A DNA stretch of 32,229 nucleotides, taken from the NCBI GenBank assembly GCA_022794495.1, contig JAAWEX010000005.1:1-32229 (forward strand). Direction: 5' to 3'. Source of the DNA: Lawsonibacter sp. (GTDB lineage: Bacteria > Bacillota > Clostridia > Oscillospirales > Oscillospiraceae). Under the pieces are notes generated by a model that worked only from the letters and a program-made list of their open reading frames with translations, made no database searches and had not been told where the DNA came from. A program made the position numbers and the translations under genes. This document shows positions 18,681-26,443 of this stretch, in pieces (the first letter of the stretch is position 1; every line of letters starts with the position of its first letter).

Positions 18681-18758
18681 TGTAGGGCAAGGGCTCTGCC
18701 CTTGCCTAACTTAAATTACCGTCTCTGTAAGAGGCAAGGGCAGAGCCCTTGCCCTACA
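18681..18758. repeat. Perfect 26-bp inverted-repeat intergenic element
   Basis: TGTAGGGCAAGGGCTCTGCCCTTGCC (18681-18706) and its exact reverse complement (18733-18758) between mraY and ftsW; a 23-bp partial copy is at 3863-3885. Confidence 0.9.
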
Positions 18759-18781
18759 TCACGGACACAGGAAGGCTTTTC

Positions 18782-19768
18782 TCACATCGGATACCGATAC
18801 ATCACTCCTAAGAAGCCCAGGCAGCACAGGCCCAGGGTGATCCCGGAGAAGATACAGAACAGCTTGGTCTCGCTCCAGCCGCCCATCTCCAGGTGGTGGT
18901 GGAGGGGCGCCATGCGGAAAAACCGCTTGCCATGGGTCTTTTTAAAGTAGACAATCTGAATAATATCAGACAGCACCTCGACCACATAGACCAGGCCGAT
19001 AATGGGCAGCACCAGCGGGATATCCAGGGCGAAGGCCAGTCCGCACACCATCCCCCCCAGGAAGAGGGAGCCCGTATCGCCCATGAACACCTTGGCCGGG
19101 TGGAAGTTATACAGCAGGAAGGCAGCCAGCCCCCCCGCCAGAGCGGCGGACAGGACGGCCAGATCGTTTTTTCCGAACCAGGCCGAGGCTGCCATATAGA
19201 ACAGCGCCACGGGAATGGTGACGCCGGTAGCCAGGCCGTCAATGCCGTCGGTGAGATTGACCGCGTTCACCGTGCCCACCATGACAAAGGCGGCAAAGAC
19301 CATATACACCACCCAGGGCAGAGGAATCACCGTGTTGAAGAACGGGATAAACAGGTTGGGGGTCAGGTAGCCCTTCTCCCGCATGAGGATGGTAAAGACA
19401 ATGGCCGCCGCCAGCTGGAGCAGGAATTTCTGGGCAGCGGTGAGGCCCTCGTTTGCGTGGTGGCGCAGCTTCTGCACATCGTCGATCATGCCGATCACGC
19501 CAAAAATCAGGGCGAACAGAAAGACATACAGATGGTTATAGTTCCCCGCCAGCAGCTCCTCCCAGCCCGCCGCCACGCAGGCCCCTCCGATGGCCAGGAT
19601 GAACATAATCCCGCCCATGGTGGGGGTGCCCTGTTTGGACATGTGCCAGGTAGGGCCGTCCGTCCGGATGGACTGGCCCGCCTTAAGCCTCCGCAGCAGC
19701 GGAATCAGCAGCTGACCCACAATGGCGGCCACGCCGAACGCAATAATAAAGCTGAGGATGTATGTCAT
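18782..19768 (-). CDS. mraY: phospho-N-acetylmuramoyl-pentapeptide-transferase
   Basis: GPTWHMSKQGTPTMGGIMFI, NAVNLTDGIDGLATG, FMGDTGSLFLGG, PLHHHLEMGGWSE; start MTYILSF at 19768 with AGGAGGG RBS. Confidence 0.97.
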   Translation of the reverse strand: MTYILSFIIAFGVAAIVGQLLIPLLRRLKAGQSIRTDGPTWHMSKQGTPTMGGIMFILAIGGACVAAGWEELLAGNYNHLYVFLFALIFGVIGMIDDVQKLRHHANEGLTAAQKFLLQLAAAIVFTILMREKGYLTPNLFIPFFNTVIPLPWVVYMVFAAFVMVGTVNAVNLTDGIDGLATGVTIPVALFYMAASAWFGKNDLAVLSAALAGGLAAFLLYNFHPAKVFMGDTGSLFLGGMVCGLAFALDIPLVLPIIGLVYVVEVLSDIIQIVYFKKTHGKRFFRMAPLHHHLEMGGWSETKLFCIFSGITLGLCCLGFLGVMYRYPM

Positions 19769-19797
19769 ATCTGGAGCCCTCCTGGTTTTTCTCTTAT

Positions 19798-19823
19798 GTA
19801 GGGGGAGGCCTCTGCGCCGCCCC
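19798..19823 (+). repeat. REP-like repeat, GTAGGGRGCGGCCTCTGCGCCGCCCC family
   Basis: GTAGGGGGAGGCCTCTGCGCCGCCCC in the murE-mraY intergenic region. Confidence 0.7.
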
Positions 19824-19890
19824 GCCGCCGTCATCCCGGAGAATGGGGCGGCACGGAGCCCGCCCACCCTCTCTTTGCAAAGACAACGTA

Positions 19891-21381
19891 TCATACCACA
19901 TCTGCCGGAACTTTTCCAGTCATTTTTTGTCTCTCCTCGGTCCGGGCAAACCAGTCCGCGATGATCTCCCGCTCGTCCATGGGGTGCTGCACGCCGTCAA
20001 TCTCTTGATAGGTCTCGTGGCCCTTACCCGCCAGGACGATCACATCCCCCGGCCTGCCCTGCTCCAGGGCCCAGGCGATGGCCGCCCGGCGGTCCGGCTC
20101 CACGTGGGCCTCCGCCCCCCCGCCGGACATACCGGACAGGATATCCCGGATGATGGCCTGGGGGTCCTCGGTGCGTGGGTTGTCAGAGGTGACCACCGCT
20201 ATGTCGGCCAGCTCCTCGACAACAGCTCCCATGATGGGCCGCTTGGCCCTGTCCCGGTCGCCGCCGCAGCCGAACAGGCAGATGAGCCGGCCGGCGGTGA
20301 AGTCCCGGGCAGTGGTGAGGATGTTCTCCAGGGCGTTGGGGCTGTGGGCGTAGTCGATAATAACGGTGTAGGCCCTAGGCACAGGGACCACCTCCACCCT
20401 GCCCTTCACCCCATGGACGGCGGGCATGGCCCGGGCCATCTCCTCCAGGCCCAGCCCCAGGCACAGCCCCGCGGACAGGGCGGCCAAGGCGTTGTAGATG
20501 GAGAACCCTCCGGGGATGGGCAGGTGAACTCTGGACAGCTCCCCCAGGGTGAGGGCCTCAAACTCCACATGGCTGGGGAACAGGCGGATATTTCGGGCGG
20601 TGAGGCTGGCCTCAGCCCGGTTTTCCGAGTAGGTAAAGACGGGACAGTCCACCTGCTCCTGATACCAGCGCCCCGCCGGATCATCCAGGTTCAGGACAGC
20701 CTGCCTGCACTGCCGGAAGAGCAGGCCCTTTGCCTGGCGGTACTCCTCCATGGTGCGGTGGTAGTCCAGGTGATCCTGGGTCAGGTTGGTAAACACCCCC
20801 ACGTCGAAGGCGAGCCCCGCCGTCCGGCTCTGGACCAGGGCGTGGGAGGAGACCTCCAGCACCCCGTAGGCGCAGCCCTCGTCCGCCATCCGGCGCAGAA
20901 GGGACTGCAGCTCATAGCTGCCCGGCGTGGTGCGGTGGGCGGGCAGCTCCTGGCCCCCAATCATGTTCCGGTTGGTGCCGATCAGCCCCACCTTGGCCCC
21001 TGTCACCCGCTCCAGCAGCTCCTTGAGCAGGCTGGTGGTGGTGGTCTTGCCGTTGGTGCCGGTGACCGCCACAAGGGTCATCCCGTCCCCCGGCCGGCCG
21101 AACCAGTTGGCGCAGGCCAGGGCCAAGGCCTGGCGGCTGTCCTCCACGGTGAGCCAGGGGCCGGGGTAGTCCGGGGCCCGCTCGCACAAAACGGCGGCCG
21201 CCCCCCGCTTCAGGGCCTCGGGAATAAACCGATGGCTGTCCTCCTCCCCGCCGGACAGGGCGGCGAAGAGGGCCCCGGGCGTCAGGGTCCGGGTGTCCTT
21301 TGATATGGAATTTATTTCCATATCCAGGTCGGCACTCCCCCCCGTGAGGGAGACTCCTTCCAAAATCTTTCGCAGCTTCAT
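19891..21381 (-). CDS. murE: UDP-N-acetylmuramoyl-tripeptide synthetase (meso-DAP-adding type)
   Basis: VAVTGTNGKTTTTSLLKELL, HRTTPGSYELQ, DNPRTEDP (DNPR motif typical of mDAP-adding MurE); start MKLRKILEG at 21381. Confidence 0.95.
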   Translation of the reverse strand: MKLRKILEGVSLTGGSADLDMEINSISKDTRTLTPGALFAALSGGEEDSHRFIPEALKRGAAAVLCERAPDYPGPWLTVEDSRQALALACANWFGRPGDGMTLVAVTGTNGKTTTTSLLKELLERVTGAKVGLIGTNRNMIGGQELPAHRTTPGSYELQSLLRRMADEGCAYGVLEVSSHALVQSRTAGLAFDVGVFTNLTQDHLDYHRTMEEYRQAKGLLFRQCRQAVLNLDDPAGRWYQEQVDCPVFTYSENRAEASLTARNIRLFPSHVEFEALTLGELSRVHLPIPGGFSIYNALAALSAGLCLGLGLEEMARAMPAVHGVKGRVEVVPVPRAYTVIIDYAHSPNALENILTTARDFTAGRLICLFGCGGDRDRAKRPIMGAVVEELADIAVVTSDNPRTEDPQAIIRDILSGMSGGGAEAHVEPDRRAAIAWALEQGRPGDVIVLAGKGHETYQEIDGVQHPMDEREIIADWFARTEERQKMTGKVPADVV

Positions 21382-21425
21382 GGCGTCACCCCTCAAGGGT
21401 GGAGTTTCATTCTCTTTAAAATACG

Positions 21426-23912
21426 CTATCCCGCATATCCGTCGTCCACCTCGTTAAAGAAGCGCACGTCGATTACGGTGCCGATGGCGGCGGTATCCCC
21501 GCCGGCCACGCTTTGGCGCTCCGCCTTGGTGGTGTTGCTGTAGTAGGTGGACACGCCGGAGGCCCGCATGAAAAAGCCCTCCTTTTCCAGGGCGGTCCGG
21601 GCCGCCTCATAGGTCTTGCCGGTAACGTCGGGCACCGTCCCGCTCTCCTGGGGGACGGCGTCGCCCAGGTACAAAATCACGGTGGAGCCGCCAGGAACCT
21701 TGGTTCCCGAGGCGGGAATCTGCTGGGAGACCGCGTCTCCAGAGCCGATGGTGCGGCACTTCAGGTTTTTCTCCTTCAGCGCCTTCTCCGCCTCGCCGGC
21801 GGACAGGCCAGCCACCTTGGGCATAGACACGTCTGCCACGGCGGACTCGTCGCTGTTGAGGACCCGTTCCACCCCCATGTAGTCCAGGATCTGGGCGATG
21901 AGGGGGCCGGCCTTTCGGGCGGCCATATTGCCGCCGCTGATGTAGCGGCCGGTGGTGGATTCGTTGCTCCCCGGCGCCTTGGGCTGGGGCTTGTCATAGG
22001 CGATAAGGACGATGACCTGGGGGTCGTCGGCGGGGGCGTAGCCCATAAAGGAGACGATGGTCCGGTCCTCCTCGGTCTTCACCTCGGAGGAGCCCGTCTT
22101 GCCTCCGATGCGGTAGCCCGCCACATAGGCGTTTTTGCCCGTGCCCTTAGACACCACCTGCTCCAGGATGTCGGCCGCACGCTGGCTGGTCTGCTGGCTC
22201 ACCACCTGGCGGACCACCTCGGTCTGGGTGTTTTGGATGACCGTACCGTCCTTGGTGCTGATGGACTGGACCACGTAGGGCTTTACCAGGTTGCCTCCGT
22301 TGATCACGGCAGAAAAGCCGCAGATCATCTGGAGGGGGGTAACCTCGAAGCGCTGGCCGAAGGAGGCCACCGCCAGGTCCACGTTGCTCATCTTCTCCCG
22401 GCTCCACATGCCGCCGGCCAGGCTGGCCTCGCCAGGCAGGTCGATGCCGGTGCTCTCCAGCATCCCAAAGGCCTCGAAGTAGTCGTAAAATTTGTCCTTG
22501 CCCAGCCGGCTGCCGATCTCCATAAAGGCGGGGTTGCAGGAGTTGCCCACCGCCTCGGCCAGGGTCTGGCGGCCGTGGCCCGTCTTCTTCGAGCAGCTGA
22601 TGGGCTTGGGGTAGCCCGGAATGGTGACGGAGCCGGAGCAGTAAAAGGTGTCGTTCTCGTCCACCACCCCCTCCTCAAAGGCGGCGGCCAGCACCAGGGC
22701 CTTGAAGGTGGAGCCCGGCTCATACCGGGAATCGATGGCCCGGCTGCGCCACTGGGTGGTCCGGGCGTCGGAGACCGCCTGGCTTTCCGCCTTGGCCATC
22801 AGCTCACTGTCGGTGAGGTTCTCCGTGTTGTTGGCCTTCAGGCTCTGGAAGATGTCGGCTTTGTTCTGCTCCAGCTGGGAGTTGAGCAAATCGTTGGTGA
22901 TCTGGGCGTAGTTGTTGGGGTCGAAGTCCGGCGAGCTGGCGATGCCCAGGATGGCCCCGGTCTTGGGGTCCATGGCGATGCCGAAGGCGCCGTTGCGCAC
23001 GTCAAACTCCTGGATACCCTCCTCCAGGGCCTTTTCCAGGTAGGCCTGGATGGTGGTGTCGATGGTGAGGGTCAGGTTATAGCCGTCCTGGGCGTCGACA
23101 TACTCCGCGTAGGCGTTGTACCGCTCGGTGCCGCCGGCGGTGCGGGTGGTGTATACCCGGCCGGGGGTGCCCTCCAGCAGGTCGTTATACACTGCCTCGA
23201 TGCCATAGGCCCCCCCGTTGGCGTTGACAAAGCCCAGGGCCTGGGCGGCCAGCCCGGAGTAGGGGTAGTAGCGCTTGGTGCTGGTGATGAGATAGAGGTA
23301 AGAGGCCGTTTTATGCTCGGTGATGTACTCCTGAAAGACCTGCTTATCCTCCTCCTCGATATTCACCTTGACCTCCCAGTAGGCGGCCTTGGTGTTGTGG
23401 ACCTGTTTGACCACCTTTTCCCGGTCCAGGGTGGGGACCAGGGCCATCAGCTCCTCCACCATCTGGTCCTGCCGTGCGGCCACGTTGGCATCGTAGACGG
23501 CCTGGTCCAGCAGCTTCCCCTTCTCGTCCTTGTTCGGTACGCTCTTCACCAGGTCGATGGGGGAGAATATCAGCTTATACACCGTGGCCGACATGGCCAT
23601 CACCTTGTCGTTTCGGTCGTAGATGTTGCCCCGGCTGGCCGAGATGGAAAACTCTAAGGTCTGCTGCTTGGTGGCCATCTTCTGATACTCGTCATGGTGG
23701 ACAATGGCGATATCCCACAGCTTCCAAACCAGGGGAAAGAACATTGCCACGCCACACACCGCCATGAGGAACAGCGTTCTGTGGAGGATAGCCCGCTTGG
23801 AGTGGCTGCCCCGCGTGGCGTTGGTGGTCACGCTGCCCCGGCCCAAGCTTCTTTCATATTTACTGCTGTTTCTGATAGGAGGTCCCTCCTTCCTCGCTCC
23901 GTCTCCGAACAC
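21426..23912 (-). CDS. spoVD: class B penicillin-binding protein, SpoVD/FtsI type, with C-terminal PASTA domains (start codon uncertain)
   Basis: STFK (SRYEPGSTFKALVLAA), SCN (VGNSCNPAFMEIG), KTG (GGKTGSSEV); two PASTA-like repeats (MPKVAGLSAGEAEKAL..., VPDVTGKTYEAARTAL...). The listed ORF start is a GTG. Confidence 0.92.
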   Translation of the reverse strand: MFGDGARKEGPPIRNSSKYERSLGRGSVTTNATRGSHSKRAILHRTLFLMAVCGVAMFFPLVWKLWDIAIVHHDEYQKMATKQQTLEFSISASRGNIYDRNDKVMAMSATVYKLIFSPIDLVKSVPNKDEKGKLLDQAVYDANVAARQDQMVEELMALVPTLDREKVVKQVHNTKAAYWEVKVNIEEEDKQVFQEYITEHKTASYLYLITSTKRYYPYSGLAAQALGFVNANGGAYGIEAVYNDLLEGTPGRVYTTRTAGGTERYNAYAEYVDAQDGYNLTLTIDTTIQAYLEKALEEGIQEFDVRNGAFGIAMDPKTGAILGIASSPDFDPNNYAQITNDLLNSQLEQNKADIFQSLKANNTENLTDSELMAKAESQAVSDARTTQWRSRAIDSRYEPGSTFKALVLAAAFEEGVVDENDTFYCSGSVTIPGYPKPISCSKKTGHGRQTLAEAVGNSCNPAFMEIGSRLGKDKFYDYFEAFGMLESTGIDLPGEASLAGGMWSREKMSNVDLAVASFGQRFEVTPLQMICGFSAVINGGNLVKPYVVQSISTKDGTVIQNTQTEVVRQVVSQQTSQRAADILEQVVSKGTGKNAYVAGYRIGGKTGSSEVKTEEDRTIVSFMGYAPADDPQVIVLIAYDKPQPKAPGSNESTTGRYISGGNMAARKAGPLIAQILDYMGVERVLNSDESAVADVSMPKVAGLSAGEAEKALKEKNLKCRTIGSGDAVSQQIPASGTKVPGGSTVILYLGDAVPQESGTVPDVTGKTYEAARTALEKEGFFMRASGVSTYYSNTTKAERQSVAGGDTAAIGTVIDVRFFNEVDDGYAG

Positions 23913-23993
23913 AAACAGCCCCGCTGTGCGGTGCTTGGTTTGTGTTCCTCGCTCCGGTCCAAGCTTCCCTGCTCGGGGATTCGGCGCTTCTTG

Positions 23994-24028
23994 AAAAAAG
24001 GGCGCAAGAAAACCTCTTTCTTGCGCCC
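23994..24028 (-). terminator. Intrinsic terminator between ftsL and the PBP gene
   Basis: Minus strand GGGCGCAAGAAA GAGGT TTTCTTGCGCCC TTTTTTC: 12-bp perfect stem, 5-nt loop, six-U tract. Confidence 0.85.
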
Positions 24029-24102
24029 GAAATCTTTATATACCGGGTGAGTATGCGCACTTTACCCTAACCGGCCCCGCTCCGTTTCACTATATGGCAG
24101 GG

Positions 24103-24660
24103 TCAGCGGAAATATTCTATGATCCCATCCAATATGTCTCCTACGCCTTGCAGGATGCTTTTCAGCCCAGAGGCGCCCTCCCCCTGGAAAACGGTGACCG
24201 TGTCCGGGGCGGACAGGTCGATGTACACCACCTGTTCACTGGTGGGCCGAACCATGGTGTCTCCCACCGCCGCCTGGATGGTAGCCAGGTCGAACACCCT
24301 CTCATACTGGGCGGAGAGGACGGTGTTCTCCGCCTCAAGGCTGGTAAGCTGGCGGCGCAGCGACACCAGCTCGTCGTTGGCCACGGTAAGCTGGGCGTAG
24401 CTGGTTACCAGCAAAGCGGCAAAAACAGCCACGGCCAAAAAGCCTACCACCGCGAAGGGGGCGATGGCCCCCGCCTGCCGGACCTCTACCTGTGCCCGCT
24501 CGTGGCGGCGGACCGGTTTTTGGGGCTGGGGAGCCGGCGCGCGGCGCAGCTCCTCCTCTCTGCGGGGGACACGGGCTGCATTGCCGTCGTAGGTGGGCGC
24601 ATAGGCCACGCTGCCGTAGGTGCTGTATCCAGTTGTGCGCCGGCGGCGGTTTACAGCCAT
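24103..24660 (-). CDS. ftsL: FtsL/DivIC-like septum formation protein
   Basis: 185 aa; one TM followed by a coiled coil (VANDELVSLRRQLTSLEAENTVLSAQYERV); sits between rsmH and the PBP gene. Confidence 0.8.
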   Translation of the reverse strand: MAVNRRRRTTGYSTYGSVAYAPTYDGNAARVPRREEELRRAPAPQPQKPVRRHERAQVEVRQAGAIAPFAVVGFLAVAVFAALLVTSYAQLTVANDELVSLRRQLTSLEAENTVLSAQYERVFDLATIQAAVGDTMVRPTSEQVVYIDLSAPDTVTVFQGEGASGLKSILQGVGDILDGIIEYFR

Positions 24661-24671
24661 AACAGTTCTCC

Positions 24672-25607
24672 TTACAGCTTCTCCGCAACCCTCAGCTTGG
24701 CACTGCGGGCCCGGGAATTCTCTTCAAGCTCCTTCCGGGAAGGCAGGAGCGGTTTCTTGCTTACTAATTTGATGTCCGGCGTTCTGCCGCAGACACACAC
24801 GGGAAAGTCGGGCGGACAGGTGCAGCCCCTGGCAAATTCAGCCAGGCCGGTTTTGACGATGCGGTCCTCCAGGGAGTGGAAGGTGATCACCGCCAGCCGT
24901 CCTCCCCGGTTCAGCCGGGGGACAGCCCGCTGGAGCATCCGCTCCACGCTGGCCAGCTCATCATTCACAGCGATTCGGATAGCCTGAAAGGTGCGTTTTG
25001 CGGGGTGCTGCTTCTCCCGCAGGGCCTTCCCCGGCATGGCGCTTTTAATAATCTCCACCAGCTCCAGGGTGGTGGAAACAGGCTTGTCCTCTCTGCGGCG
25101 GACGATGGCTCCGGCAATCTGGGGGGCGTAGCGCTCCTCGCCGTATCGGGAGATAATCCGCCTCAGCTCCTCCTGCGGCCAGCCGTTGACCACCTCGGCG
25201 GCGGTCAGGCCCTCCTCCTGGTCCATGCGCATGTCCAGCGGGGCGTCGGCCATGTAGGAGAAGCCCCGGCTGCCGTCGTCCAGCTGAGGGGAGGACACCC
25301 CCAGGTCGAAGAGCATACCGTCCACGCCGGGCAGAGACAGCCTGTCCAAAATCTCATCCACCCGGTCGAAGTTGCTGTGGACCAGCTCCACCCGGTCCAT
25401 CCACGGGGCCAGCCGCTCCCGGGCGGCGTCCAGGGCCGCCTGGTCCCGGTCCACGCAGATGAGCCGGCCGGTGGTCAGGCGCCGGGCAATCTCCCGGCTG
25501 TGGCCCGCCCGGCCCAGGGTGCCGTCAAAATAGACCCCGTCCGGGCGAATATTCAGCGCTTCCATGCACTCGCCCAGCAGCACCGGGCGGTGGGTAAACT
25601 CACTCAT
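24672..25607 (-). CDS. rsmH: 16S rRNA (cytosine(1402)-N(4))-methyltransferase
   Basis: 311 aa; HRPVLLGECMEAL, YFDGTLGRAGHS, DLGVSSPQLDDGSRGFSYMADAPLDMRMD, VITFHSLEDRIVK. Confidence 0.97.
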   Translation of the reverse strand: MSEFTHRPVLLGECMEALNIRPDGVYFDGTLGRAGHSREIARRLTTGRLICVDRDQAALDAARERLAPWMDRVELVHSNFDRVDEILDRLSLPGVDGMLFDLGVSSPQLDDGSRGFSYMADAPLDMRMDQEEGLTAAEVVNGWPQEELRRIISRYGEERYAPQIAGAIVRRREDKPVSTTLELVEIIKSAMPGKALREKQHPAKRTFQAIRIAVNDELASVERMLQRAVPRLNRGGRLAVITFHSLEDRIVKTGLAEFARGCTCPPDFPVCVCGRTPDIKLVSKKPLLPSRKELEENSRARSAKLRVAEKL

Positions 25608-25608
25608 A

Positions 25609-26025
25609 TCAGAACCCCAGCTCCGCCATACAGGCGGCCATCATCTCGGGGGTCATCTCTTCCTCCTCCTGGGCGTTCCAGGCCTCGGCGGACCAGATTT
25701 CCGCCCGGTCGTGGACGCCGATGATGACGGCCTCCTTCTCCAGTCCGGCATACTTGCGCAGCTTCTGGGGGATGACAATGCGTCCCTGGCTGTCCGGCTC
25801 GCATTTGGCGGCGTTGGCAAACAGGCGGCGCATTCCCTTTGACTGACTCATGGGCAGAGAGGCAAATTTTTCGGTGAAGCGGTCCCAGGTGGACTGAGGG
25901 TAGACGGCCAGGCAGGCGTCCACACCCACGGCCAGGTAGAAAGCGGCACCCAGCTCCTCCCGGAGCTTGGCGGGGATGAACAGCCGGCCCTTTGCGTCGA
26001 TGTTGTGCTCGTATGTGCCGGTCAC
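25609..26025 (-). CDS. mraZ: transcriptional regulator MraZ
   Basis: 138 aa; MTGTYEHNIDAKGRLFIPAKLREELG and CEPDSQGRIVIPQKLRKYAGL, two SpoVT/AbrB-like repeats; first gene of the dcw cluster. Confidence 0.97.
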   Translation of the reverse strand: MTGTYEHNIDAKGRLFIPAKLREELGAAFYLAVGVDACLAVYPQSTWDRFTEKFASLPMSQSKGMRRLFANAAKCEPDSQGRIVIPQKLRKYAGLEKEAVIIGVHDRAEIWSAEAWNAQEEEEMTPEMMAACMAELGF

Positions 26026-26071
26026 GCCCCCTCACCTCTTCTCCACAAAACCGCTTGTTTGAGGGATTCTT

Positions 26072-26090
26072 CCCCACTTCGCTCCACTTC
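26072..26090 (-). promoter_or_regulatory. candidate MraZ-box repeats in the mraZ leader
   Basis: Minus strand GAAGTGGAGC-GAAGTGGGGA: two GTGG motifs at 10-nt period between the -10 and the mraZ start. Confidence 0.5.
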
Positions 26091-26097
26091 GCTCTCT

Positions 26098-26126
26098 AGT
26101 ATAACCTCTGTTAACATAAAATGCAA
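26098..26126 (-). promoter_or_regulatory. dcw-cluster promoter upstream of mraZ
   Basis: Minus strand TTGCAT - 17 nt - TATACT. Confidence 0.78.
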
Positions 26127-26244
26127 GCATTATTTTCTCCCGATTTTGTTCCAAATACTGCGGTTTTCCCCAAAAGTTCGCATTTTCTCGCCAGAAAACA
26201 AATGTTCTAGCTCAGTCCGCCGCTTCAATTTTCACGCTGGCCCG

Positions 26245-26290
26245 TACAAGATATGCCCTTTTTATCCCAAAAAGCTTTCAACATCTTGTA
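26245..26290. other. Interrupted hairpin in the mraZ-UDG intergenic region
   Basis: TACAAGAT (26245-26252) / ATCTTGTA (26283-26290) enclosing CTTTTT (26258-26263) / AAAAAG (26269-26274). Confidence 0.45.
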
Positions 26291-26443
26291 TTTCTCTGAA
26301 AAGTCCTCGGCCAGCCTCCTCCCCGCAAAGTCCGCAGAAAAGTTAAAAATTTTTCGCCTCTAAAAATTTCTTCCCTCACAGGCCATCTTGTGATATACTT
26401 ACCACAAAGCTGTCGAATCTTGATGCTTTAAGGAGGAAATGTT

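Noticed and set aside
19762-21303. 513-aa + strand ORF opposite murE
   Set aside because: Shadow ORF of murE; no recognisable domain.
21513-23657. 714-aa + strand ORF opposite the PBP gene
   Set aside because: Antisense shadow ORF; composition is dominated by G, L, V, H and D, typical of the complementary frame of a GC-rich gene.
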